This document shows, in pieces, positions 17,300-26,186 of a stretch of 37,547 bases of DNA; position 1 is the stretch's first letter; each line of letters starts with the position of its first letter. The notes below the pieces were generated by a model. The model saw nothing but the letters and a program-made list of their open reading frames with translations. It had not been told where the DNA came from and searched no databases. The position numbers and the translations under genes were made by a program. The DNA comes from Candidatus Kapaibacterium sp. Its GTDB lineage: Bacteria > Bacteroidota > Ignavibacteria > Kapaibacteriales > Kapaibacteriaceae. The stretch spans positions 1 to 37,547 of the forward strand of contig JAURGP010000020.1 of assembly GCA_030833725.1 (NCBI GenBank), in the 5' to 3' direction.

Positions 17300-18421
17300 A
17301 TGTGGTCACTCTCGACGTCAATTCGGTTTGTTTCGGTCATCGTAGCTCTAGCAGCAGTGCTCTCCGCCTGTGATAGCAGCAGCACCAATCCCGATCCACT
17401 GGTGATCCCCACCAGCTATCCTGGCGATGGATTCCAGCAGAACGCAGAAACGGAACTGGAGGTCCTGACCCATCTGCAGAACCTTACAGATCTGATGCAT
17501 ACCGGAAGAAGCGGTGTCACCATAGATGTTTCAGACCTCGTTGCGGCCATAGCGCCCTTGCGTGTACTTGCGGAGCCATCGTTCCAATCCATTGCTGACA
17601 TATATGCACTTGACCTAGCAGCCTCTACGGGCGGTACCTACGATCCATTGAAAGCTCCTGATCAAAACAATCAGGGAGGGGTCTATGGGGGATACCTCCT
17701 CGATGAGCATGGAGTAGAGGTGCAACAGTTGATCGAGAAGGGTCTGTATACGACAATGTGCTACGACCACGCCGTGCAACTGATGAAGAATTCGTCACTG
17801 ACAATCCCTCAGCTTGATGCCGTAGTGGCAATCTTTGGCGCCACCCCAGCGTTTACCAACAGTGACGTTGCCACTACCAACAGGGATCGTTTCGCAGCCA
17901 AGTACGCTGCTCGCAGAGACAAGGCCGACGGTACCGGGCCGTATACCCGCTTCCGCGACGGTGCACTCTTGGCCCACGGTGCCATTACGGCAGGCGCCAA
18001 CTACCTCACTCGGCAACGAGAAGGATTGACGGTTATGCGTCAGAACTGGGAGCGATCCCAGATGGCCACGGTGACGAATTACCTCTACACAGCCATCGAT
18101 AAACTCTCACAAACGACAGTGTCCGATTCTGATCGTGCGACAGCGATCCATTCGATCTCGGAAGCGGCAGGATTCGCAATTGGTTTTCGGTTCCTAGAGC
18201 AAGGCGTAAGTGTCATCACAGAAGACCAAGTAGACGAACTGCTTACGGGAATGCGCATTCCTGCAGCTGGCCCGTGGACTCCGTATCTGTTTTGGCAGAA
18301 CCCTACAGAGACACTACCGGAACTGCAGGCAGTGATCACGAAGATTCAAGAGATCTACGGATTCACGCCAGAAGAGATGGAGAGCTTCCGGTTTAACTGG
18401 GTGACAGTACAAGGGCGTTAA
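17300..18421 (+). CDS. DUF4856 family lipoprotein
   Basis: A 373-residue lipoprotein, first gene of the iron-type operon. The signal peptide MWSLSTSIRFVSVIVALAAVLSAC ends in a lipobox (LSAC) followed by DSSSTNPDP, so it is probably anchored to a membrane facing the periplasm or the cell surface. The body is mostly helical and begins with SYPGDGFQQNAETELEVL, the usual entry to DUF4856. Later features are YGGYLLDEHGVEVQQLIEKG, RDRFAAKYAARRDKADGTG and GFAIGFRFLEQG. The biochemical role is not known. In Bacteroidota this family often stands beside imelysin genes, as here. ATG 17300 is supported by GAGG about 7 bases upstream; an in-frame ATC/ATT region before it has no signal sequence. The next gene starts two bases after the stop. 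Confidence 0.8.
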   Translation: MWSLSTSIRFVSVIVALAAVLSACDSSSTNPDPLVIPTSYPGDGFQQNAETELEVLTHLQNLTDLMHTGRSGVTIDVSDLVAAIAPLRVLAEPSFQSIADIYALDLAASTGGTYDPLKAPDQNNQGGVYGGYLLDEHGVEVQQLIEKGLYTTMCYDHAVQLMKNSSLTIPQLDAVVAIFGATPAFTNSDVATTNRDRFAAKYAARRDKADGTGPYTRFRDGALLAHGAITAGANYLTRQREGLTVMRQNWERSQMATVTNYLYTAIDKLSQTTVSDSDRATAIHSISEAAGFAIGFRFLEQGVSVITEDQVDELLTGMRIPAAGPWTPYLFWQNPTETLPELQAVITKIQEIYGFTPEEMESFRFNWVTVQGR

Positions 18422-18423
18422 CC

Positions 18424-19491
18424 ATGAACATGGTTCACCGACTAGGGGCAATTGTTACCGTGGTGGTACTCGCTGCAGCTTGCACCGAAACGAGCACGCC
18501 GCCGCAGGATGTCTTCAACCGTCAGCAGATGCTGCAAGAGGTGGCCGACGGCCTGATCGTTCCGGCATTCGATACGCTGCTGCAACGAACGGATCTCCTA
18601 GCAGCGGCTGTGAAACGGCTATCTGTAGCATCGTCCCCTGAGGACGTCGCCTCGGCACAGAGCGCGTGGGTTTCGGTAGCGGAAGCATGGCAGGACGCGC
18701 GGCTGTTCAGTTTCGGTCCAGCAGAAGGCATGTTTGGTACGCTTGCCGAGAACATTGGAACATATCCCGTGAGCGTGAGCAAGATCACCGCCCGTATCGA
18801 AGCTGGTGATACGGCACTGCGCGGCTTTGATCGTGATGCCTGGGGTATCTACGGTGCCGAGTACCTGCTGTGGAACGATCCACTCACCGTCCACAAGCTC
18901 GCCTACCTGCGAGCTGTTGTGGCCAAGGTACGTGCCGAGGTTGTATCAGTTGCCGAGGCTTGGCGGCAGAGCTATCGGACTACCTTCGTCGGACGCAACG
19001 GTACCGATCCCGGCAGCGGAACATCGATGTTGTTCAACGCAACGATCTTCAGTTTCGAACAGATGAAGAACTACGGGCTGGGGCTACCGCTGGGACGATT
19101 GGCGGGCCAGTCTGGGCCGGAGCCGCAGGCCGTGGAAGCGTACTATAGCGGGCGGTCCCGTGATCTGCTGAAGCGTCACTACGCCGCCGTGATGCGCATC
19201 TGGGAGGGGGCTTTGCCAAATGGCACGAAGATCCAGGGCTTTCGGGACTACCTCACCACCGTAGCTAATGGTCAACGATTGATTGATGAAACGCTTGTTC
19301 AGCACAAACGCGTCGAGGATGCCTTTGCGAGCGTTCCCACATCGGAGCCACTGTCGGACTTAGTACGTGCCAATGATGCTTCGGTGATGGTATTGCACAC
19401 AGAGGTTCTGAAGCTCACACGGTTTCTGAAGAGTGAGCTCTCGTCGCTACTGGGAATCGCGATCACGTACTCCAGCGGTGATGGCGATTAG
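18424..19491 (+). CDS. Imelysin family (EfeO/IrpA-like) lipoprotein
   Basis: A 355-residue imelysin-domain protein, a family of periplasmic or surface proteins tied to iron uptake. The lipobox LAAAC ends a short signal peptide, then TETSTPPQ. The helical-bundle repeats include LIVPAFDTLLQRTDLLAAAVKRL, AQSAWVSVAEAWQDARLFSFGP, RGFDRDAWGIYGAEYLLWND and VEAYYSGRSRDLLKRHYAAVMRIWEG. In iron-binding imelysins the motif is GxHxxE; here it reads GIYGAE, so His is replaced by Tyr while Glu is kept, which may change metal binding. It lies two bases after the DUF4856 gene and overlaps the next gene by 11 bases. Together with the FecA-like receptor this points to iron or another metal complex as the substrate. 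Confidence 0.88.
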   Translation: MNMVHRLGAIVTVVVLAAACTETSTPPQDVFNRQQMLQEVADGLIVPAFDTLLQRTDLLAAAVKRLSVASSPEDVASAQSAWVSVAEAWQDARLFSFGPAEGMFGTLAENIGTYPVSVSKITARIEAGDTALRGFDRDAWGIYGAEYLLWNDPLTVHKLAYLRAVVAKVRAEVVSVAEAWRQSYRTTFVGRNGTDPGSGTSMLFNATIFSFEQMKNYGLGLPLGRLAGQSGPEPQAVEAYYSGRSRDLLKRHYAAVMRIWEGALPNGTKIQGFRDYLTTVANGQRLIDETLVQHKRVEDAFASVPTSEPLSDLVRANDASVMVLHTEVLKLTRFLKSELSSLLGIAITYSSGDGD

Positions 19492-20770
19492 TCGGTGGGT
19501 ACTGTTGTACCTACAGCAGCAGGTGCCGGCAACGGCACTTGCTGCTGTGCGTATTGTGTTTGGCCTACTCATGCTCGCAAGCTGCTTACGGTTCATCGCC
19601 CTTGGCTGGATTGAGCAGCAGTACATTCTACCCAAGATCCACTTCCCCTACACTGGCTTTGAGTGGGTAGCCTCACTTGGCTCGCCGGGGATGTACATCA
19701 TCTTTGGCCTGATGACGGTTGCCACGGTTGGGATGATCCTTGGAGCATGGTATCGCCTAAGTGCGATTGTGTTCTTCCTCACGTTCACGTACGTGGAACT
19801 GATCGACAAAACCTACTACCTCAATCACTACTACTTCGTGAGTCTGGTGGCCTTTCTGTTGTGCCTCGTACCAGCTCACGGAGCATGGTCAATCGATGCG
19901 CGCCGTTCGGCAGCTCAAGCCCGTACAACCGTGCCACGCTGGACATTCGACATCTTCCTGTTTCAACTCACGGTGGTGTACGTGTATGCCGGAATTGCCA
20001 AGATCAACGAGGCATGGCTGCTGGACGCCATGCCCCTGCGGATCTGGATGCCAGCCCACGATGACCTCCCCGTGATTGGCTCGCTGATGTCCATACCCTG
20101 GATGCCGTGGGTGTTTTCGTGGGCAGGCATGCTCTACGACATCTCCGTGCCGTGGTTCCTGATGCATCGCAGAACGCGGTGGTTTGCCTACGCAGCCGTT
20201 GTGGGCTTCCATTTGGTTACCGGGATGATGTTTCAGATTGGGGTCTTTCCGTTGGTGATGATCGGTATGACGCTGCTGTTCTTCATCCCTGCACCCGTAA
20301 CGGTAGCCCCTTCCACTCCCACGCTGCGACCGGTCCACGCAGTGATAGGACTGTTCATTGTGCTACAGCTACTGACCCCCTGGAGATTTCTGCTCTACCC
20401 CGGCAATCTCTACTGGACGGAGGAGGGCTACCGGTTCTCGTGGCGCGTGATGCTCGTGGAGAAGGCCGGCACGGCGACGTTTTCGGTCACCGATCGCCGG
20501 ACGGGACGAACGGGGATTGTCGATAACCGCATGTTCCTGAATGAGCATCAGGAAAAGCAGATGAGTTTCCAGCCCGACATGATCCTCCAGTTTGCGCACG
20601 TGCTGCACGACCACTTCGAACGCATGGGCATGACGGATCCGATCGTGACGGCTGATGTGTGGGTGACCATGAATGGTGAATCCAGTACACAGTTAGTCGA
20701 CCCTACTGTCGATCTCTCTCGTGAGCAGCTTGGATTTCACCGAAATGCCTGGGTGCTCAGTGATGAGTAG
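19481..20770 (+). CDS. HTTM / vitamin K-dependent gamma-carboxylase-like membrane protein
   Basis: A 429-residue inner-membrane protein of the HTTM family, related to vertebrate gamma-glutamyl carboxylase. About eight to ten hydrophobic helices are seen, e.g. ALAAVRIVFGLLMLASCLRFI, MYIIFGLMTVATVGMILG and AVIGLFIVLQLLTPWRFLLY. Conserved patches are ELIDKTYYLNHYYF and VVYVYAGIAKINEAWLLDAMPL. In the human enzyme the equivalent stretch reads AGVKKLD with a catalytic Lys; here AGIAKIN keeps the second Lys, so activity is possible. The soluble C-terminus is shorter than in the animal enzyme. The ATG at 19481 lies inside the imelysin gene (11-base overlap), and its own end overlaps the receptor gene by eight bases. 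Which protein, if any, it modifies is unknown. Confidence 0.85.
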   Translation: MAISRWVLLYLQQQVPATALAAVRIVFGLLMLASCLRFIALGWIEQQYILPKIHFPYTGFEWVASLGSPGMYIIFGLMTVATVGMILGAWYRLSAIVFFLTFTYVELIDKTYYLNHYYFVSLVAFLLCLVPAHGAWSIDARRSAAQARTTVPRWTFDIFLFQLTVVYVYAGIAKINEAWLLDAMPLRIWMPAHDDLPVIGSLMSIPWMPWVFSWAGMLYDISVPWFLMHRRTRWFAYAAVVGFHLVTGMMFQIGVFPLVMIGMTLLFFIPAPVTVAPSTPTLRPVHAVIGLFIVLQLLTPWRFLLYPGNLYWTEEGYRFSWRVMLVEKAGTATFSVTDRRTGRTGIVDNRMFLNEHQEKQMSFQPDMILQFAHVLHDHFERMGMTDPIVTADVWVTMNGESSTQLVDPTVDLSREQLGFHRNAWVLSDE

Positions 20771-22979
20771 TTGGGGAATCACTGTACCACTGGTACTACT
20801 GGCACTGCTTGCTGTGAGCAGTTCAGCTCAGGATACCATACAGATCAAAACCATCGAGGTTCGTGATCAGCGTCACGGTCTTGGTATGGCCGTTCTCTTC
20901 ATGGACGAGATCACAGCCGATGCCATCTTCGCAGGTCGTAAGACCGAGTTGATACCCATTGACACACGATGGATGACAACCGCTACCAACAATGCCCGTC
21001 AAGCCTTCGCTTCCGTAGCGGGTTTGAACATCTGGGAGTCCGATGCTGCGGGTCTCCAGCTAGGAATTGGTGGTAGGGGGCTTTCCCCGGATCGTACCAG
21101 TAACTTCACCACTCGACAGAACGGCTACGATATCTCGGCCGACCCACTGGGTTATCCTGAAAGCTACTACACACCACCGTTTGATCTCGTAGAACATATC
21201 GAGGTGGTACGTGGTGGTGCTGCACTTCGGTACGGCACGCAGTTCGGTGGCGTGATCAACTTTGCATTTCGCCCTCCTGTGCATACCGCCGCACTAGCAT
21301 CCCGCGTAGCCGTCAGTGGAGGGTCCTTCGGATTTGCAAGTGCTCTGGTAGACATCTCCGGCACGCTGGATCAAACGGAGTATCGAGCCTTTTACCAAGG
21401 CAAGCGCGGAGATGGCTGGCGTCCGAACAGTGACTTCACCATGCATACGGCCCACGCGATGGTAGATCATCACCTCAGCGACCGCATGCGCTTGCGGGCA
21501 GAGTACACGGGGATGCACTACGTGGCCCATCAGCCGGGCGGCCTCACCGATCGCCAGTTCGAACAGGATCCTCGGACGTCGATCCGGGCACGCAACTGGT
21601 TCGGTGTTGACTGGAATCTCTTTGCTGTGCGACTCGACTACCTGCTTGGTGAAACAACCACGCTGCGTTCACAGTGGTTTGGCAACATCAGTCAGCGCAC
21701 ATCACTTGGGAATCTGGAACGGATTACGATGGTGGATCTCGGCAACAACCGGACCATGATCGATGGTACGTTCCGGAACATTGGTACCGAGACGACCATT
21801 TCATGGGATGCCGAACCTCTGGGGCTGCCGTGGTCGTTTGTCTCGGGAGTACGGTTGTTCCAGGGTACAACCACGCAGCAGCAAGGTGATGCTTCGAACG
21901 GATCCGGACCAGACTTTGCCTTTCTGCACCCCAACAACCTGGACGTATCGGACTACACCTTTCCCAACAGTAATGCGGCAGTGTTTTCCGAAGGTATCCT
22001 GCGGTTGGGCGGCGGATGGAGTGTGGTGCCAGGCATCCGTCTGGAGCACATCGTCACCCGAGCGAACGGGTGGTACCGGCAAACCGTTCGGGACCTTGCT
22101 GGCAACGTGGTGGCTGATACCACCATCAACGAAGACCGGTCTCGCAGCAGGACGATTCTTCTGGCAGGGATCAGTCTCTCGTGGAAACCCACCGATGCCA
22201 TCGAGTACTACGCGAATGCCGTACAGAACTACCGGTCAATCACCTTCAGTGATCTGCGGCTGGACAATCCTAATCTTGTCATCGACCCCAACATTGGCGA
22301 CGAGCGTGGCGCTACCTTCGACGTAGGTGCGCGTGGCCGACTCACACCATGGCTTGCTTTTGATGTGAGTGGTTTCTATCTGCTGTACAACGATCGGATC
22401 GGAGAGATCCTGCGCAGCGATCTGGCTCCTCTCTACCTCCCGTATCGGTATCGCTCCAACATCGCCGACGCCTACACCGCCGGTATCGAGAGCATGATCG
22501 ACTTCGACCTTTCCGATGCAGCAGGGTGGGAACCATCGGCTCCTCATGTTCACCTTCTGTTGAATGCCTCATACCTGACGGGGCAGTATACGTCTTCCCA
22601 AAACACAGCCGTCGATGGTAAGCGGGTCGAGTTTGTGCCGGCCTACACCATACGCACCGGTGTTCGTACGTGGTGGCAAGGGGCTTCGGCATCGGTGATG
22701 GTTCATGCAGTGGGGGATCACTACACCGATGCATCCAACACCACGGCAACTGCCACGGCTGTCACAGGCCTGATTCCAAGCTACATGGTGGCCGATGTCA
22801 CCCTAGCCTATCGATGGAAGTCTGTGGAGCTCTCGGCAACCATCAATAACGCCCTAGACCATTCCTACTTCACCCGGCGTGCAGTGTCCTATCCGGGGCC
22901 GGGCATCATTCCAGCTGAGGCTCGTTCCATCGTGCTGACAATGTCATGGAACGGTGATATCATCACCGAGGTACTATAG
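20763..22979 (+). CDS. TonB-dependent outer-membrane receptor, FecA-like
   Basis: A 738-residue outer-membrane receptor for a ferric complex, inferred from FecA likeness and context. The signal peptide is MSSWGITVPLVLLALLAVSSSAQ, then a possible TonB box (TIQIKTIEV). The plug domain (about 65-180) has ARQAFASVAGLNIWE, LGIGGRGLSPDRTSNF, RQNGYDISADPLGYPE and HIEVVRGGAALRYGTQFGG. The 22-strand barrel follows, with ELSATINNALDHSYFTRR near the end. No N-terminal signalling or carboxypeptidase-like domain is present, unlike full FecA or SusC. It is the last gene of the operon and starts eight bases inside the HTTM gene. The ATG at 20763 is chosen because the signal peptide begins there. Confidence 0.92.
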   Translation: MSSWGITVPLVLLALLAVSSSAQDTIQIKTIEVRDQRHGLGMAVLFMDEITADAIFAGRKTELIPIDTRWMTTATNNARQAFASVAGLNIWESDAAGLQLGIGGRGLSPDRTSNFTTRQNGYDISADPLGYPESYYTPPFDLVEHIEVVRGGAALRYGTQFGGVINFAFRPPVHTAALASRVAVSGGSFGFASALVDISGTLDQTEYRAFYQGKRGDGWRPNSDFTMHTAHAMVDHHLSDRMRLRAEYTGMHYVAHQPGGLTDRQFEQDPRTSIRARNWFGVDWNLFAVRLDYLLGETTTLRSQWFGNISQRTSLGNLERITMVDLGNNRTMIDGTFRNIGTETTISWDAEPLGLPWSFVSGVRLFQGTTTQQQGDASNGSGPDFAFLHPNNLDVSDYTFPNSNAAVFSEGILRLGGGWSVVPGIRLEHIVTRANGWYRQTVRDLAGNVVADTTINEDRSRSRTILLAGISLSWKPTDAIEYYANAVQNYRSITFSDLRLDNPNLVIDPNIGDERGATFDVGARGRLTPWLAFDVSGFYLLYNDRIGEILRSDLAPLYLPYRYRSNIADAYTAGIESMIDFDLSDAAGWEPSAPHVHLLLNASYLTGQYTSSQNTAVDGKRVEFVPAYTIRTGVRTWWQGASASVMVHAVGDHYTDASNTTATATAVTGLIPSYMVADVTLAYRWKSVELSATINNALDHSYFTRRAVSYPGPGIIPAEARSIVLTMSWNGDIITEVL

Positions 22980-23002
22980 GCAGTTCCCGTATCCTTGTAC
23001 CG

Positions 23003-23926
23003 ATGCACAACGCTGTCTTCTACATTCTGGCTGTGGTGGCCTTGCTGTGGCCTGCAGTTACCGGGCCGGTGGCACTGGTAGCGGGTATTGTGATTTCTCT
23101 GGTTTTCCGTCTGTCCGTACCGGCAGTCGTTAAGCCCTGGACCTCGCACCTGTTAGGTGCGGCAGTTTCGCTCCTTGGTGCCGGAATACCCTTAGCTACG
23201 GTGATTAGTAGCGGTGGTAGGGGGCTGGGGTTCTCGCTGGCACTCATCGTGGGAACGTTGGTCGTGGGGGCACTGCTAGCACGGAAGATGCAGGTCGATC
23301 GGGAGATTGGTACGTTGATTTCGAGCGGTACCGCTATCTGCGGCGGTAGTGCTATCGCAGCCGTTTCTGGTGCGGTCAAGGCAAAACCCGAGCAGACGGC
23401 TATTGCCCTAGCGATTGTGTTTGTCTTGAACGCGCTGGCCGTGTTCATCTTTCCGCCGCTGGGAACGTGGTTTGGCCTTACGGGGGAGCAGTTTGGCATG
23501 TGGGCAGCCATGGCCATTCATGACACGAGTTCCGTGGTAGCTGCGGCCGTAGCCTACGGTAATGGAGCCGAGGCCGTTGCTGTGCCGATGAAGCTCGCCC
23601 GTGCTCTCTGGATTATACCCGTTGCTGCTGTCATTGGACGCATCTATGCTGGTAAGGGTGGCGGTAAACTACCATGGTTCCTGGCCACCTTCGTTGCTCT
23701 TGCCGCCTTCTTCAGCCTGTTCCCGGAGTTCGGACACGTAGGCACGTTGTTGGCCGATGCTGGCAAGAGGCTACTCGTGTTGGTGCTCTTTCTGATTGGT
23801 GCCTCCATTACGAAGTCGTCACTACAGGTCATGGGGCGATCGTCCGTGATACTTGCTGTGACGTTGTGGTTAGGCATCAGCATCCTTTCACTGTGGGCAA
23901 TTCTGTCTTTTTCATCGATTGTATAG
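23003..23926 (+). CDS. YeiH family putative sulfur-anion exporter
   Basis: A 307-residue inner-membrane protein of the YeiH/UPF0324 family, proposed to export sulfate or sulfite-like anions; direct proof is limited. About nine to ten membrane helices are visible (VFYILAVVALLWPAV, GPVALVAGIVISLVF and so on). Family signatures are LGAAVSLLGAGIPL, LISSGTAICGGSAIAAV, AMAIHDTSSVVAAAVAYG and KLARALWIIPVA. It starts 23 bases after the receptor gene and ends 10 bases before a rhodanese gene, so it may belong to either transcript; no clear promoter is seen in front of it. Pairing with two sulfurtransferases suggests a job in disposing of sulfur oxyanions or in sulfane-sulfur balance. Confidence 0.9.
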   Translation: MHNAVFYILAVVALLWPAVTGPVALVAGIVISLVFRLSVPAVVKPWTSHLLGAAVSLLGAGIPLATVISSGGRGLGFSLALIVGTLVVGALLARKMQVDREIGTLISSGTAICGGSAIAAVSGAVKAKPEQTAIALAIVFVLNALAVFIFPPLGTWFGLTGEQFGMWAAMAIHDTSSVVAAAVAYGNGAEAVAVPMKLARALWIIPVAAVIGRIYAGKGGGKLPWFLATFVALAAFFSLFPEFGHVGTLLADAGKRLLVLVLFLIGASITKSSLQVMGRSSVILAVTLWLGISILSLWAILSFSSIV

Positions 23927-23936
23927 GAGATGTGGT

Positions 23937-24359
23937 GTGAATCTGAAAACACTTGGGCTGATCGCCCTAGCGATTCTGGCCGTTGTCGTGGTGACGAATG
24001 TCCGCGCCGGAAACACACGTTCCGTCACTCCCAAGGAGGCCAATACGCTGGTCGCCAAGAAGCAGGCCGTGCTGATCGACGTGCGTGAGGCGGGCGAGCT
24101 GGCAGAGTCGGGTACGGCGAAGGGGGCCTACTGGCTTCCAATGTCGAAACTTAGTGCCAATAGTCCGGAGATGCAGGACCTTCTGAAGAAGATCAACCCT
24201 GATGGCAAGAAGGACAAGGAACTCATCTTCTTCTGTCGCTCGGGCGGCAGAGCCAACACTGCCGCTGCAACGTTCGACAAGCTTGGCTTTAAGGTGGTCA
24301 ATATGGGCGGGTTTTCCAGCTGGCAGGCAGCGGGTTTACCGGTAGAGCAACGTAAGTAA
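23937..24359 (+). CDS. Membrane-anchored single-domain rhodanese
   Basis: A 140-residue rhodanese. Residues 5-24 form one hydrophobic segment (LGLIALAILAVVVVTNVRA), either a cleaved signal peptide or an anchor, so the domain acts outside the cytosol. The rhodanese fold follows: AVLIDVREAGELAESG, LIFFCRSGGRA with catalytic Cys 100, and GFKVVNMGGFSSWQAAGLPV. Rhodaneses move sulfane sulfur between a persulfide Cys and acceptors such as cyanide, thiols or sulfite. The GTG start at 23937 is preferred because AGGAGA stands about 8 bases upstream and the hydrophobic segment begins right after. It lies 10 bases after yeiH and 30 bases before a second rhodanese. Confidence 0.9.
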   Translation: MNLKTLGLIALAILAVVVVTNVRAGNTRSVTPKEANTLVAKKQAVLIDVREAGELAESGTAKGAYWLPMSKLSANSPEMQDLLKKINPDGKKDKELIFFCRSGGRANTAAATFDKLGFKVVNMGGFSSWQAAGLPVEQRK

Positions 24360-24389
24360 CAATCAAACTTCTCTGTAGAAAGGCATCTC

Positions 24390-24707
24390 ATGTTTGGAGC
24401 AATCAAAACCATGTTCGGTGGGGGCAATGAAGCCGTCGCCGAAGCAATCAAGAATGGCGCTGCGATCATTGATGTACGCACGAGGGCCGAGTACAGTGGC
24501 GGTCATGTAGCTGGCTCGAAGAACATCCCACTTAATGAGTTAGGTAGCGCACTGTCTGGTTTACCGAAAACGAAACCAGTCGTGTTCTGCTGCGCTTCTG
24601 GAGCCCGCAGTGGGCAGGCAGCAAGTATGGCTCGTTCAGCAGGCTACGACGCACATAATGGTGGCCCGTGGACAGCCGTGAATCGCATGGTGGCCGAGCA
24701 GGTGTAG
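24390..24707 (+). CDS. Cytosolic single-domain rhodanese
   Basis: A 105-residue rhodanese with no signal peptide, so cytosolic. It has AAIIDVRTRAEYSGGHVAGS, NIPLNELGSAL and the active loop CCASGAR in which Cys 68 holds the persulfide; the Cys before it (67) is unusual and could form a disulfide. It lies 30 bases after the membrane-anchored rhodanese with AAAGG before the ATG. The pair places one sulfurtransferase on each side of the membrane, next to the anion exporter. A 14-bp hairpin 39 bases downstream ends the unit. Confidence 0.9.
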   Translation: MFGAIKTMFGGGNEAVAEAIKNGAAIIDVRTRAEYSGGHVAGSKNIPLNELGSALSGLPKTKPVVFCCASGARSGQAASMARSAGYDAHNGGPWTAVNRMVAEQV

Positions 24708-24745
24708 GCAAGTAGGCAGAGTGTAGCGTATGTGCGTAAACGACT

Positions 24746-24779
24746 GAGGGGTTGAGATCAATTCAGATCTCAACCCCTC
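24746..24779. terminator. Bidirectional hairpin between convergent transcripts
   Basis: A perfect 14-bp inverted repeat (GAGGGGTTGAGATC / GATCTCAACCCCTC) with a 6-base loop lies between the rhodanese gene (plus) and susD (minus). There is no long T run on either side, so it may end or protect both mRNAs. Confidence 0.7.
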
Positions 24780-24804
24780 GTACGTTGTTGCTATGGATGG
24801 AGAA

Positions 24805-26151
24805 CTACTCTACATCCCACCATACTCGCGAGAAAATTGTGAGTCCACTAGGCATGTTAGCTCCGTTATAAAGCCGCTCAGACTGTGGATATGCGAATCT
24901 GCGTGGAATATCACTTCCGCTAACCGGCGTCAGTGCTGGAATACCAGTCCTGCGCCAATCAGTGAACGACTCACTCTGCGTGTACATAGCAATGTACTTC
25001 TGCGTCATGATGTGCTCTAGAGTAAGAGCATCAGCACCAGGATCTACTGCTGCCTGAGCAACGTAGGTATCAGCATCAGCATCGGCCACACCGGTACGCG
25101 ACAGCGAAGCACGGATGGCTTCAAGGTAATCTGCGTGAGCCCCCTGCTTATCTCCACCCCGCATTCGCGCCTCTGACGCGACGAATTTCATCTCGGTGAA
25201 CGTAATGAACGGAACGGCCGAGTTGATGCTGGTGTAGAATGGTCCAAGCCAGCTATCGGTAGAGTAGCCACCTGCGTCATCAGCAATCGCATAGAATGGC
25301 AAACGAGGGTCGCTTGTAGCGTTCATCAACTCAGCCAGCTTAGGACCGAACGTGACATCGCCACGCTGCTGGTCGAACTGGAACCATGGATTAGCTTCGG
25401 TTTGTGCAGATCCAAAGTAGAACTGCCAATCATCATCATTGGATCCCATGGCGCTCTGCGCTGCTGCCAGTGCTTCCTGAGCAGCCGCAGCATCACGCTT
25501 CACACGGTGAAGCGCTAACCGAGCCTTCAATCCATAAGCGGCCTTCGTCCACGCAGATCGATCACCTCCAAACATCAAGTCATCGCCACGGGGCGACATG
25601 GCACTCGAGGCAGCCGAGAGATTGGTGATGGCTTGATCTACCATTGCTGTGAGGTCGGTGTAGACCTTCTGTTGAGCATCGTAAGCAGGCTGTGTGTTAA
25701 CAGCCCCTTGCAGTGCTGCCGAATTAGGTACATCGCCCCACAAGTCAGTGACGGTGAGCATGTTGAATGCGTACATCACCTGAAACACGCCAGTGTAGTG
25801 GGGTGCACCGTCCGCGATGGAACGATCAATCAGGATTTTTAAATCATTGAGGGGGCCAGAGTAGACGCCTTCCCAGGCGTTGTTGATGTCTGCCTCCGTG
25901 AACTGGTAGTTATAGATGCCAAGGTGTTGACGGTCCAATCCGAAGTTATGCTGCGTAATCACACTGGCAAATCGACCAAAGTCGCCACCTAACACATATG
26001 CCGACGAAGCCTGAATGACCGGGAGCACTACGTCGTAGGATGCGGTTTCCGGCTGCGTAGGATTAACGTTCACGTTGGGATCGATCCATGAGTCACACGC
26101 TGAAAGCGCAAGAACCATGAAGCACAGCCCGATAACTAACTGCTTTCTCAT
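24805..26151 (-). CDS. susD: SusD/RagB-like outer-membrane lipoprotein
   Basis: A 448-residue surface lipoprotein that forms the lid of a SusC transporter and binds its substrate. The signal peptide MRKQLVIGLCFMVLALSAC ends in a lipobox followed by DSWIDPNVNVNPTQP, typical of the SusD-like 2 group. TPR-like helices follow (LIDRSIADGAPHYTGVFQVMYAFNMLTVTDLWGDVP is the conserved core). Near the C-terminus are ITFTEMKFVASEARMRGGDK, IMTQKYIAMYTQSESFTDWRRTGIP and RRFAYPQSE, all usual. It begins 35 bases after susC in the same direction, the standard order. No glycoside hydrolase, protease or sulfatase is nearby, so the substrate (glycan, peptide or other) cannot be named. Confidence 0.95.
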   Translation of the reverse strand: MRKQLVIGLCFMVLALSACDSWIDPNVNVNPTQPETASYDVVLPVIQASSAYVLGGDFGRFASVITQHNFGLDRQHLGIYNYQFTEADINNAWEGVYSGPLNDLKILIDRSIADGAPHYTGVFQVMYAFNMLTVTDLWGDVPNSAALQGAVNTQPAYDAQQKVYTDLTAMVDQAITNLSAASSAMSPRGDDLMFGGDRSAWTKAAYGLKARLALHRVKRDAAAAQEALAAAQSAMGSNDDDWQFYFGSAQTEANPWFQFDQQRGDVTFGPKLAELMNATSDPRLPFYAIADDAGGYSTDSWLGPFYTSINSAVPFITFTEMKFVASEARMRGGDKQGAHADYLEAIRASLSRTGVADADADTYVAQAAVDPGADALTLEHIMTQKYIAMYTQSESFTDWRRTGIPALTPVSGSDIPRRFAYPQSERLYNGANMPSGLTIFSRVWWDVE

Positions 26152-26186
26152 TGTATAGTTCCTTGAAAGACAATAATGCGTGTGGA

